Below, piece by piece: positions 7,282-14,354 of a stretch of 57,304 nt of DNA. The stretch is taken from contig JAJEFC010000289.1 in assembly GCA_022820675.1 (NCBI GenBank), forward strand, positions 1 through 57,304, read 5' to 3'. The position numbers were made by a program, and so were the translations under genes. Position 1 is the stretch's first letter. Every line of letters starts with the position of its first letter. Source of the DNA: Vicinamibacteria bacterium (GTDB lineage Bacteria > Acidobacteriota > Vicinamibacteria > Vicinamibacterales > UBA8438). The notes under the pieces were generated by a model. The model was given only the letters and a program-made list of their open reading frames with translations, ran no database searches and was not told where the DNA came from.

Positions 7282-9015
7282 TCACCCCCGGATGACGCGG
7301 GGCAGCAGCATGTGGTGGCGGGGGCAGATGGAGACGGGGTTCTGATAGGCGGCGGCGGTGAACGCCTGCAGGTAGCCCCGCAGGTCGGCGAGGGCCACGA
7401 CCTCGTCGACGAAGCCGTGGCGGGCGCAGTAGGCGGGCCGTGACGTCTCGCGGTAGCGGTCGACGAGCGCGTTCATGCTATCGATGACGGGATCGAGGGA
7501 ACGCCCGGCCGCGTGCTCCTTGGCGGCGCGGCGGGCGTAGGTAGCGACGGCCGCGGTCTCGCCGTGCATGACCTCGATCTCGGTGGCGGGGGTGCCGAGG
7601 GTGAACGCGTTGTGGCGGTTGGCGGTGGGGCCGCCCATGACGTAGTGGGCGGCCGCCGTCCCCTTCCGCAGCACCACCAGCATCATCGGCACGTCGGTCT
7701 GCTGAATCGAGTAGATGAGCGCCTGGCCGAGCCCCAGCACCTCGGCCTTCTCGGCCCGCTCGCCGACGTCGATGCCCGAGGTGTCCTGGAACCACACGAC
7801 GGGCAGGCGGTCGCGGCCGCACAGGGTGACGAACTCGTTCATCTTGACGAGCCCCTGACGGTACAGCTTGCCCCCCATGCCCGGGTAGTCGCCGTAGTCG
7901 GGATAGCCCTTCCCCAGGTAGCCCTGCCGGTTGCCGATGCAGCCGACGAGGCGGCCGTCGACCTTGCACACCCCGGTGAACACCTCGGGGCCGTAGTCGG
8001 GCCGGAACTCCAGGCGCTCGCTGCCGTCGACGAGCCGGGCCAGGACCTCGTCGAAGTCGTAGACCTCCTTCTGGTTGGCGGGCAGCAGGTGGTAGAGGTC
8101 GTCGACGGGGAACGCGGGGGCCTTCGGTTCGGCCGCGCGGAAGAACTCGGGCCCGTAGGCGGGCATCGCCCGCATGTACTCCTTCAGCCCGTCGAGGACT
8201 CCGATCTCCTCGTCGTAGACCCGCGTGAAGAACCCGGTGGCGTCGTGGTGGGTGGCGACGTCCCCGGGGGGGCGTGCCGTGAACTCGCGGGTCCGCGCGA
8301 TCAGCTCCTCGACCATGGCGGCGTCGAACCCGCCCCTGGGGGCCATGCCCGAGACGATGCCGACCCCGCCGACCGCCATGTTGGCGTCCTTGTGGGCGAG
8401 CAGGATCGTCGGGCTGACCGACTGGTATCCCCCGCCCGCGGGGTTCGTCCCGTAGATGCCGGCCAGCACCGGAATGCCCGCCTGCTCGAGCTCGGCGTGG
8501 CGGAAGAACGGGGTCCCCGCGCCGCGCCGGTTGGCGTAGAACTTCTCCTGCTCGGGCAGCTTCGCCCCGCTGCAGTGGACGAGCCAGACGAGGGGCACGT
8601 TGAGCCGGCGCGCGAGGTCGGTGGCGCGCAGGATGTTCTCGGACTGGCCGGGCAGCCACGCCCCCGCCATGACCTTGTTGTCGAAGCCGATGACCACCGC
8701 CCATCGGCCCTCGATGCGCCCGAGGCCGTCGACGACGTTGGTGACGCCCTCCTCGTTCTCGGCCGGGTTGTAGAGGGTGTGCAGCGGGCGCCACGTGCCG
8801 GGGTCCAGCAGATACTCCAGCCGCTGGTACACGGTCATCCAGCCCCGCTGGTTGATCTTCTCGGCAGGGAACCCGGCCTCCTCGGCCGCCTTCGCCGCCG
8901 CCGCGATGTCCGCCTCCGCTGCGCGCAACGCTTCCGCGCTCGCCGCCGCCCGCTTCACCCGGCCCGGCTTCAAGGCCTTGCCGAACCGGTCCATCGTCTC
9001 GAAATAGGGCTTCAC
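7282..9015 (-). CDS. gcdA: glutaconyl-CoA decarboxylase alpha subunit (carboxyltransferase)
   Basis: 577 aa. The GTG at 9015 is preferred over an upstream TTG because GAGG sits 8 bases ahead and the product then begins MKPYFETMDRFGKAL, aligning with the N terminus of Acidaminococcus GcdA (587 aa). Crotonase-fold carboxyltransferase halves are evident, with segments nearly identical to GcdA as I remember it: WLPGQSENILRATD, GTNPAGGGYQS, GGKLYRQGLVKMNEFVTLC, KGTAAAHYVMGGP and AAYQNPVSICP. The protein would transfer CO2 from a glutaconyl-CoA-type substrate to carrier-bound biotin. Partner subunits lie upstream on the same strand. A 305-base space with hairpins separates it from the acyl-CoA dehydrogenase. 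A propionyl/methylmalonyl-type substrate is less likely given the length and motifs. Confidence 0.88.
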   Translation of the reverse strand: MKPYFETMDRFGKALKPGRVKRAAASAEALRAAEADIAAAAKAAEEAGFPAEKINQRGWMTVYQRLEYLLDPGTWRPLHTLYNPAENEEGVTNVVDGLGRIEGRWAVVIGFDNKVMAGAWLPGQSENILRATDLARRLNVPLVWLVHCSGAKLPEQEKFYANRRGAGTPFFRHAELEQAGIPVLAGIYGTNPAGGGYQSVSPTILLAHKDANMAVGGVGIVSGMAPRGGFDAAMVEELIARTREFTARPPGDVATHHDATGFFTRVYDEEIGVLDGLKEYMRAMPAYGPEFFRAAEPKAPAFPVDDLYHLLPANQKEVYDFDEVLARLVDGSERLEFRPDYGPEVFTGVCKVDGRLVGCIGNRQGYLGKGYPDYGDYPGMGGKLYRQGLVKMNEFVTLCGRDRLPVVWFQDTSGIDVGERAEKAEVLGLGQALIYSIQQTDVPMMLVVLRKGTAAAHYVMGGPTANRHNAFTLGTPATEIEVMHGETAAVATYARRAAKEHAAGRSLDPVIDSMNALVDRYRETSRPAYCARHGFVDEVVALADLRGYLQAFTAAAYQNPVSICPRHHMLLPRVIRG

Positions 9016-9242
9016 TGCACGATCCTCGATACCCGCGGGCGGCCGCAACGGTCCCGCCGTGTCAGGCGCAGGGTTCTACCACCGAACGTCCGACCTCGAA
9101 CGAACGCCGGACCAGTGAATCGACCGGGAAGCAGGTGGACCGCCGGACCGGTGCCGCACGCGCACGAACGACCGCAAACGCGGACGACTGTCTCCAATAT
9201 GGTCGACCATCCACCTGCCTGACCGCGTTCGAGCGGCGGCGA

Positions 9243-9285
9243 GGCGGGCCTGGACCCGCCATCCATTCCGGGAGTCTTCCCCACT
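9243..9285 (-). promoter_or_regulatory. hairpin-rich intercistronic segment ahead of gcdA
   Basis: Between the acyl-CoA dehydrogenase stop and gcdA, 9243-9260 can pair as GGCGGG/CCCGCC with a 6-base loop, and TTCCGG near 9266 pairs with CCGGAT near 9285. Neither hairpin is followed by a clear U tract. They could stabilise or trim the mRNA, partly terminate transcription, or be a dispersed repeat. The rest of 9016-9320 shows no gene. Confidence 0.3.
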
Positions 9286-9320
9286 CCGGATGACGCACTC
9301 GGCGGTCGCGGCCGCGCCGC

Positions 9321-10478
9321 TCAACGGTTCGGCGCGTGGCCGCAGGCGATGCCCGAGATGATGAGCTTCTGGACGTTCGACGTCCCCTCGACGACCTGCA
9401 GCGACTTGGCGTCGCGGTAGAGCCGCTCGGCCGGGTACTCCGTCGAGTAGCCGTACGAGCCGTAGATCTTCATGCACTCGTTGGCCGCGTGCACCGCCGC
9501 CTCGCTCGCCTGCAGCTTGGCCAGCGACGTCTCGTACTGGTTCGGCCGGCCGTTGTCCTTGAGCCACGCGGCCCGGTACACGAGCATGCGGGCCGACTCG
9601 TGCTCGAGCGCCATCTCGGCGATCTGCGCCTGCACCATCTGGTGGTGCGAGATCGGCTTGCCGAACTGCGTGCGCTCGTTGGCGTAGCTCACCGCCGCTT
9701 CGAGGGCGGCCCCGGCGACGCCCAGGGCGCCGGCCGCGCACCCCAGCCGGGTGTTGTTGAGCTGCCACATGCAGATCCGGAACCCGTCGCCGGGCTCGCC
9801 GAGGAGGGCGTCCTTCGGCAGCTTCGTGCCGTGGAACGCCATCTCCCCGGTGGGCGCGCAGTGCAGGCCGAGCTTCGTGTCGATGTCGGTCGCCACGAAG
9901 TTCTCCACCTTCTTCGGCTCGAGAATGAACGCGCTCATGCCGCGGTGCTTCCGCTCCGGGTCGGTCATGACGTAGAGCAGCCCCGCGTCGCCCTGGGTGG
10001 CGTTCGAGACCCAGATCTTGCTGCCGGTCAGCTCCCAGTGGTCGCCCCTGTCGCGGGCCACGGTGGTCATGCTCGCCACGTCGGAGCCGCTCTCGGGCTC
10101 GGTCATGCCGAAGAAGCCGATCTGCGTCCCCGCCACCCAGCCGGGAACGAACCGCTCCTGCTGCTCGGGGGTGCCGAACTTCGCCACCGTCAGCGCCGGC
10201 CCCAGGTTCTGCATGTTGAACGGCAGCCGCCACGACGCCGAGACCCTGGCGATCTGCTCGGCCATGAGCACCGATTCCATGAAGCCGAAACCGGTGCCAC
10301 CCAGCGATTCCGGCAGGGCGCACGAGAAGAAGCCGAGCTCGCCCATGCGCCGCACCCGGTCGAGGCGGAACTCGTGGTTCCTCTCCTCCTCCGCGAGGGT
10401 CGGCGCGATGTCGTTCTCGGCGAACTCGCGCGCCGTCTCCTGCACCAGCTTCTGCTCGTCCGTCAGCTCGAAGTCCAT
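9321..10478 (-). CDS. acyl-CoA dehydrogenase, glutaryl-CoA dehydrogenase-like (possibly non-decarboxylating)
   Basis: 385 aa from ATG 10478 (MDFELTDEQ, the usual family start); a GTG at 10490 overlapping the carrier-gene stop as GTGA would add four residues. Family signatures are GFFGMTEPESGSDVASM (FAD binding), TGSKIWVSNA, ERTQFGKPIS and IYGSYGYSTEYPAERLYRDAK. The catalytic base is probably Glu364 in VVEGTSN. The STEYP...VEG end resembles the non-decarboxylating glutaryl-CoA dehydrogenase of Desulfococcus, which is encoded beside decarboxylase genes. Here it sits between the biotin carrier and carboxyltransferase, so it would oxidise glutaryl-CoA to glutaconyl-CoA for the pump. Other short dicarboxylyl-CoA substrates remain possible. 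Confidence 0.85.
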   Translation of the reverse strand: MDFELTDEQKLVQETAREFAENDIAPTLAEEERNHEFRLDRVRRMGELGFFSCALPESLGGTGFGFMESVLMAEQIARVSASWRLPFNMQNLGPALTVAKFGTPEQQERFVPGWVAGTQIGFFGMTEPESGSDVASMTTVARDRGDHWELTGSKIWVSNATQGDAGLLYVMTDPERKHRGMSAFILEPKKVENFVATDIDTKLGLHCAPTGEMAFHGTKLPKDALLGEPGDGFRICMWQLNNTRLGCAAGALGVAGAALEAAVSYANERTQFGKPISHHQMVQAQIAEMALEHESARMLVYRAAWLKDNGRPNQYETSLAKLQASEAAVHAANECMKIYGSYGYSTEYPAERLYRDAKSLQVVEGTSNVQKLIISGIACGHAPNR

Positions 10479-10486
10479 GCTCGTCG

Positions 10487-10705
10487 TCACTCCCCGATTG
10501 TCGCCAGCGGATCGTCCTCCTCGACCTGGTCGCCGACCGCGACCCGCAGCGCCGTCACCTTGCCGTCCGACGGCGCGTACACCACCGTCTCCATCTTCAT
10601 CGCCTCGAGGACCAGCAGTTCGTCGTCCTCCTCGACCGTGTCGCCGACCGCCACCGCGATCGACAGCACCTTCCCCGCCAGCGGGGCCGCCACGTCTTCC
10701 GCCAT
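10487..10705 (-). CDS. gcdC: biotin carrier subunit (stand-alone biotinyl domain)
   Basis: 72 aa, essentially one biotinyl/lipoyl domain of two symmetrical halves (VAAPLAGKVLSIAVAVGDTV and VYAPSDGKVTALRVAVGDQV) around EAMKME. Lys37 is the expected biotinylation site. Decarboxylase gamma subunits normally carry a long Ala/Pro linker and N-terminal anchor; this one lacks both, so docking to the membrane must rely on other subunits. The gene ends within bases of the acyl-CoA dehydrogenase start, implying coupling. No biotin carboxylase is encoded nearby, which favours a decarboxylase over an acyl-CoA carboxylase. A 321-base space (10706-11026) without any gene precedes it. Confidence 0.85.
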   Translation of the reverse strand: MAEDVAAPLAGKVLSIAVAVGDTVEEDDELLVLEAMKMETVVYAPSDGKVTALRVAVGDQVEEDDPLATIGE

Positions 10706-11026
10706 GTCGTCGTCCTCTCCCTGCCTCTACTCACCGTCGGCCCCGGCGACCGCCGACCGGCAGGCTCCCGTCGTCCGGACGAGAGCGACGCAACTCGGTC
10801 CGGTCGCGGGCGCCGGTTGACGCCTCGACCCGTCTCCGTCGGACCACGGCCCCCGGTCGATTCGCCGGGGTCCGCACCCTTCCCCGACGCCGAATCCCGA
10901 CCGACCGGCGCGTGCCGGCTCCACCCGTCCGCCAAGCGACGCTCCGCAGCCTTGCCGTTCCAGGCGCGGCTTCCCAGCTCCCGCCACCGAGGCGAGGACA
11001 CTCGGATTCGACGCCCGCCCGCCACC

Positions 11027-12130
11027 CTACCGGAGCATCGTCAGGAAGATGCCGGCCGCGATGACGGTGCCGATGACGCCGGCGAGGTTCGGGCCCATGG
11101 CGAACATCAGCAGGTAGTTCTTGCGGTCGGCCTCGGCCCCGACCCTGTGGGCGACCCGCGCCGCCATGGGCACCGCCGACACGCCGGCCGCCCCGACGAG
11201 CGGATTGATCTTATCCTTGGTGAACAGGTTCATCGCCTTGGCCAGCAGCACCCCGCTCGCGGTGCCGAGGGCGAAGGCGGCGAGCCCGAGCGCGAAGATG
11301 AACAGCACGTCGGCCCGCAGGAACGTCGGCGCGTCCATCGTGGCCCCCACGCTCACGCCCAGCAGGATGGTGACGATGTTCATGAGGGCGTTCTGCGCGG
11401 TATCGGTCAGCCGCTCGACGACCTTCGACTCGCGGAACAGGTTGCCAAGCATGAACATCGCGATAAGCGGGGCCGAGGCGGGCACCAGGAGCACGATGCC
11501 CATCGCCGCCGCAATCGGGAAGACGAGCTTCTCGCGGGCGGTCACCTTGCGCGCCTTCCTCATCCGGATCTTCCTCTCGCCTTCCGTCGTCAGCAGCCGC
11601 ATGATCGGCGGCTGGATGATCGGGACCAGCGCCATGTAGGAGTAGGCGGCGACGGCGCAGGCCCCGAGCAGCTCGGGGGCGAGCTGCGAGGCGAGGAAGA
11701 TGGTGGTCGGCCCGTCGGCGCCGCCGATGATGCCGATGGCCGCCGCCTCCTCCAGGGTGAACCCGGCCGCGTGGGCAGCGAAGAACGTGACGTAGACGCC
11801 GCCCTGCGCCGCCGCCCCGAGGAAGATCAGCCGCGGCTGCGACAGCAGGGGGCCGAAGTCGGTGTGCGCGCCCAGCCCGAGGAAGATGAGGGGGGGGATG
11901 ACCTCCCACTCGATGCCGTAGTGGTAGAAGCGCCAGATGAGGCCCTCGCCGGGGGTCATCAACCCCGTCAGGGGCAGGTTCGCGATGAGGATGCCGAACC
12001 CGATGGGCAGCAGCAGCAGCGGCTCGTACTGGCGGTGAATGGCGAGGTGGATCAGGGTCAGCCCGATCGCCCACATCACCACCATGCCCGGGGTGACGGC
12101 CAGCACGCCGAGCTGATCGAGGAACGCCAC
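11027..12130 (-). CDS. gcdB: Na+-translocating decarboxylase beta subunit
   Basis: 367 aa. The GTG at 12130 is chosen because the preceding delta gene ends TAG with the last G shared (TAGTG) and the product then begins VAFLDQLGVLAVTPGMVVMW; earlier in-frame codons encode Arg-rich nonsense. The protein is polytopic, with about ten hydrophobic segments. It carries the OadB/GcdB/MmdB signature GIIGGADGPTTIFLASQLAP near residue 138, containing the Asp implicated in Na+ movement, and conserved AAGVSAVPMAARVAHRVG and NYLLMFAMGPNLAGVIG. It decarboxylates carboxybiotin and exports Na+. Length fits the family (Acidaminococcus GcdB is about 375 aa). Confidence 0.92.
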   Translation of the reverse strand: MAFLDQLGVLAVTPGMVVMWAIGLTLIHLAIHRQYEPLLLLPIGFGILIANLPLTGLMTPGEGLIWRFYHYGIEWEVIPPLIFLGLGAHTDFGPLLSQPRLIFLGAAAQGGVYVTFFAAHAAGFTLEEAAAIGIIGGADGPTTIFLASQLAPELLGACAVAAYSYMALVPIIQPPIMRLLTTEGERKIRMRKARKVTAREKLVFPIAAAMGIVLLVPASAPLIAMFMLGNLFRESKVVERLTDTAQNALMNIVTILLGVSVGATMDAPTFLRADVLFIFALGLAAFALGTASGVLLAKAMNLFTKDKINPLVGAAGVSAVPMAARVAHRVGAEADRKNYLLMFAMGPNLAGVIGTVIAAGIFLTMLR

Positions 12131-12276
12131 TAGTCGGATGCCGGGTCGGCCCGGGTCGGCTCGCGGGCGGGTCGGCCGAGAACGGCGGCGAGAACGCGCA
12201 TCAGGACGTACAGGACCGCGATACCGGTGAAGACCCCGATGACGCCGTTGACGAAGATGTCGGTAGCCGTGGTCAC
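12130..12276 (-). CDS. gcdD: minimal decarboxylase delta/OadG-like subunit (48 aa)
   Basis: 48 aa from a GTG at 12276 with a GGGGGAG sequence a few bases upstream. One membrane helix (FVNGVIGVFTGIAVLYVLMRV) is followed by a short charged tail, the topology of OadG/delta subunits that hold the pump together. It overlaps the beta gene by one base (TAGTG). Known delta subunits are roughly 80-110 aa with an Ala/Pro-rich tail, so this is a minimal version. Function is inferred from position and topology; the sequence is too short for a confident family match. Confidence 0.7.
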   Translation of the reverse strand: MTTATDIFVNGVIGVFTGIAVLYVLMRVLAAVLGRPAREPTRADPASD

Positions 12277-12315
12277 CGGGCGCTCCCCCGCCGGTCGAGC
12301 GGCGGGACCGCGACA

Positions 12316-12321
12316 ATTATA
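12316..12321 (-). promoter_or_regulatory. -10 element of the gcd cluster
   Basis: The minus strand reads TATAAT, a perfect consensus, placing transcription start near 12309 and giving a leader of about 33 bases before the delta-subunit GTG. No consensus -35 is visible 16-18 bases upstream; the two hairpin repeats at 12324-12420 occupy that region, which suggests activator control (inference). Confidence 0.5.
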
Positions 12322-12323
12322 CG

Positions 12324-12420
12324 GTGTGCGTAGGCTTCGGGGGCTGGAAGCCGCTGCCTCGCCCCACGCAACAGCCTCGATTCGGACCCGTGTGCGTACG
12401 CTTCGGAGGGCGAAGCCGGT
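12324..12420. repeat. two direct 31-bp repeats with internal hairpins
   Basis: Copies at 12324-12354 and 12390-12420 (offset 66 bp) both begin GTGTGCGTA(G/C)GCTTCGG and both fold into a small hairpin (GGCTTC/GAAGCC and GCTTC/GAAGC). They lie in the divergent space between the gcd promoter and the UnbU-like gene. Possible roles are regulator binding or a mobile extragenic repeat. Confidence 0.45.
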
Positions 12421-12509
12421 GCGACGGGAGCACCGGCCGGACGGCGAAAGCGGCCAGCCGACCATGTCGGGGGCGGACGCCGGGTCGTGCCGGGCTATGA
12501 TGATGGCCG

Positions 12510-14207
12510 ATGTCAGCCGCGCGACGCCGGCGCTCCCGACCGCCCAAACGGCACGCACCGGTCCCGGCGGACCCCGGCCGGGTCGCCACTGCTTCCGGAC
12601 CGGCCGGCACTGCATCCAGCCTCCCGGTCTGGGCAGTTCCCGTAGGGCTGACCCTCGCGCTCCTCGCGGTGTCGCTGGCCCCCCGGGTGCAGTCGAGCGC
12701 GGTCCTCGGCGGCTCGTTCCAGGCCGCCGCGGCGGCCCTGGCCATCTGGCAGGCGGTCCTCTGGCTGCGCCTGCGGGCGGAGCCGGCTAGACGCTCGTTC
12801 CAGGTCGTCCTGCGGCCGCAGCACTACCTGCAGGCCGCCGTCCAGCTCTCGGTGTTCCTCTACTGGGGGTACTTCTGGCGGCCCGTCTACGACCACGCGT
12901 GGCTGCTCGTCGCCCAGCTCCTCTTCGCCTACGCGTTCGACCTGCTGCTCGCCTGGTCGCGCCGCGAGCGCTACGTGCTGGGGTTCGGCCCGTTCCCCAT
13001 CATCTTCAGCACCAACCTCTTCCTCTGGTTCCGCGACGACTGGTTCTACCTGCAGTTCGTGATGCTCGCGGCCGGCTTCATGGGGAAGGAGTTCGTGCGG
13101 TGGCGGCGCGACGGACGCAGCACCCACATCTTCAACCCGTCCGCGTTCTCCCTCGGCCTGTTCTCGCTGATCCTGCTCGCGACCGGCACCACCGACCTGA
13201 CGTGGGGCCAGGACATCGCATCGACCCTGACCCTCGCCCCGCGCATCTACCTGTTCCTGTTCCTGATCGGGCTCGTCGTGATGTACGCGTTCTCTATCAC
13301 CCTGGTCGCGGGCTCGGCCGCGATCGTGCTCTTCGGGTCGAGCGCGCTGTACTCCGCGGTTACCGGCGTGCCGTACTTCATCGACTCGGAGATTCCGAGC
13401 GCGGTGTTCCTGGGGCTGCACCTGCTCGTCACCGACCCGTCGACGTCGCCGCGGACGCCTCTCGGCAAGGCGGTGTTCGGGGCCCTCTACGGCGCGGGGG
13501 TGTTCGCGCTCTACGCGCTGCTGGGGGCGCTGGGCCTCCCCACGTTCTACGACAAGCTGCTGTGCGTCCCGCTGCTGAACCTGAGCGTGCAGCAGATCGA
13601 CCGCCTCGCGGCCGCCCTGCAGGACCGGCGCAGAGCGGCGGCGCGGCCCGAGGGCACGCCGGCGAGGGCGGAGCGGCCCGAGGGCATGACAGCGCGCCGG
13701 CCGAAGGGAACGACGGTGCCGGCGCCCACCGGGCCGCTTCAATCCAACCCGCTCCACATGGCGGTGTGGGCGCTCTTCTTCGGCGTGATGACGGCGTCGG
13801 GAGCGACCGACGGGCGGCACCGCGGCGACACCGTCCCCTTCTGGGAGCAGGCGTGCGCCGACGGCCGGCCGCTGGCGTGCGAGCGGCTGATCCGGATCGA
13901 GACCAACTACTGCGGCGACAACGCGGGATGGGCGTGCAACGAGCTCGGCCGGCATCACCGGGAGGGAACGGTGGTTCCCGCCGACCCCGAACGCGCGCTC
14001 GAGTACTTCGCCCAGGCCTGCGAGCTGCGGTTCCAGGCCGGCTGCGTCAACCTGCTCGACCCGGCGTCGACGGTCCGGGCCGACCCGCGCGCGCTCGACC
14101 TGCGGCTGCTGCTCAGAGAGGCCGGCCCCAACCTGCTGGACATGCCCGAGCCAATGCTCTACGCGAGGGCCTGCGACCACGGCTGGTCGTTCGCCTGCCG
14201 GCCGTGA
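12510..14207 (+). CDS. RnfD/UnbU-like polytopic membrane protein with C-terminal Sel1-like repeats
   Basis: 565 aa. After a basic N terminus, about ten membrane helices span residues 40-360. Motifs FGPFPIIFSTNLFLWFRDDW, THIFNPSAFSLGLFS and LLVTDPSTSPRTPLGKAVFG place this part in the RnfD/NqrB-like group that includes UnbU of enediyne clusters. No UnbV/ASPIC gene or other enediyne gene is present. A linker near 385-415 repeats RPEG/RPKG motifs. The last 150 residues contain Cys-bearing Sel1-like repeats (FWEQACADGRPLACERL, CNELGRHHREG, LEYFAQACELRFQAGC). It may be part of an electron-transfer or membrane assembly; the role is unknown. The gene diverges from the gcd cluster. Confidence 0.75.
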   Translation: MSAARRRRSRPPKRHAPVPADPGRVATASGPAGTASSLPVWAVPVGLTLALLAVSLAPRVQSSAVLGGSFQAAAAALAIWQAVLWLRLRAEPARRSFQVVLRPQHYLQAAVQLSVFLYWGYFWRPVYDHAWLLVAQLLFAYAFDLLLAWSRRERYVLGFGPFPIIFSTNLFLWFRDDWFYLQFVMLAAGFMGKEFVRWRRDGRSTHIFNPSAFSLGLFSLILLATGTTDLTWGQDIASTLTLAPRIYLFLFLIGLVVMYAFSITLVAGSAAIVLFGSSALYSAVTGVPYFIDSEIPSAVFLGLHLLVTDPSTSPRTPLGKAVFGALYGAGVFALYALLGALGLPTFYDKLLCVPLLNLSVQQIDRLAAALQDRRRAAARPEGTPARAERPEGMTARRPKGTTVPAPTGPLQSNPLHMAVWALFFGVMTASGATDGRHRGDTVPFWEQACADGRPLACERLIRIETNYCGDNAGWACNELGRHHREGTVVPADPERALEYFAQACELRFQAGCVNLLDPASTVRADPRALDLRLLLREAGPNLLDMPEPMLYARACDHGWSFACRP

Positions 14208-14354
14208 TGTCGAACATGCACACTGCTGCCACGCCGCCGGCCTCGAGTCGCCCACGGTCCGCTCACGGCCGGCCCGGCCGCCGCGGCGGAGTGCCGCAAC
14301 CACACTCCCCCGCTCGGCGTGGAACCTCCACCGCGGGTTGACGGGTCTCTGCCG

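Noticed and set aside
7282..10705. Acyl-CoA (propionyl-CoA) carboxylase operon
   Set aside because: No biotin carboxylase is present, a decarboxylase beta pump subunit is, and the carboxyltransferase matches GcdA in length and motifs.
10706..11026. Arg/Gly-rich minus-strand frame between the carrier and beta-subunit genes
   Set aside because: No protein-like composition, and it overlaps the carrier gene in another frame.
12510..14207. Enediyne biosynthesis locus
   Set aside because: Only a UnbU-like membrane domain is present; no polyketide synthase, UnbV or other enediyne genes are seen.
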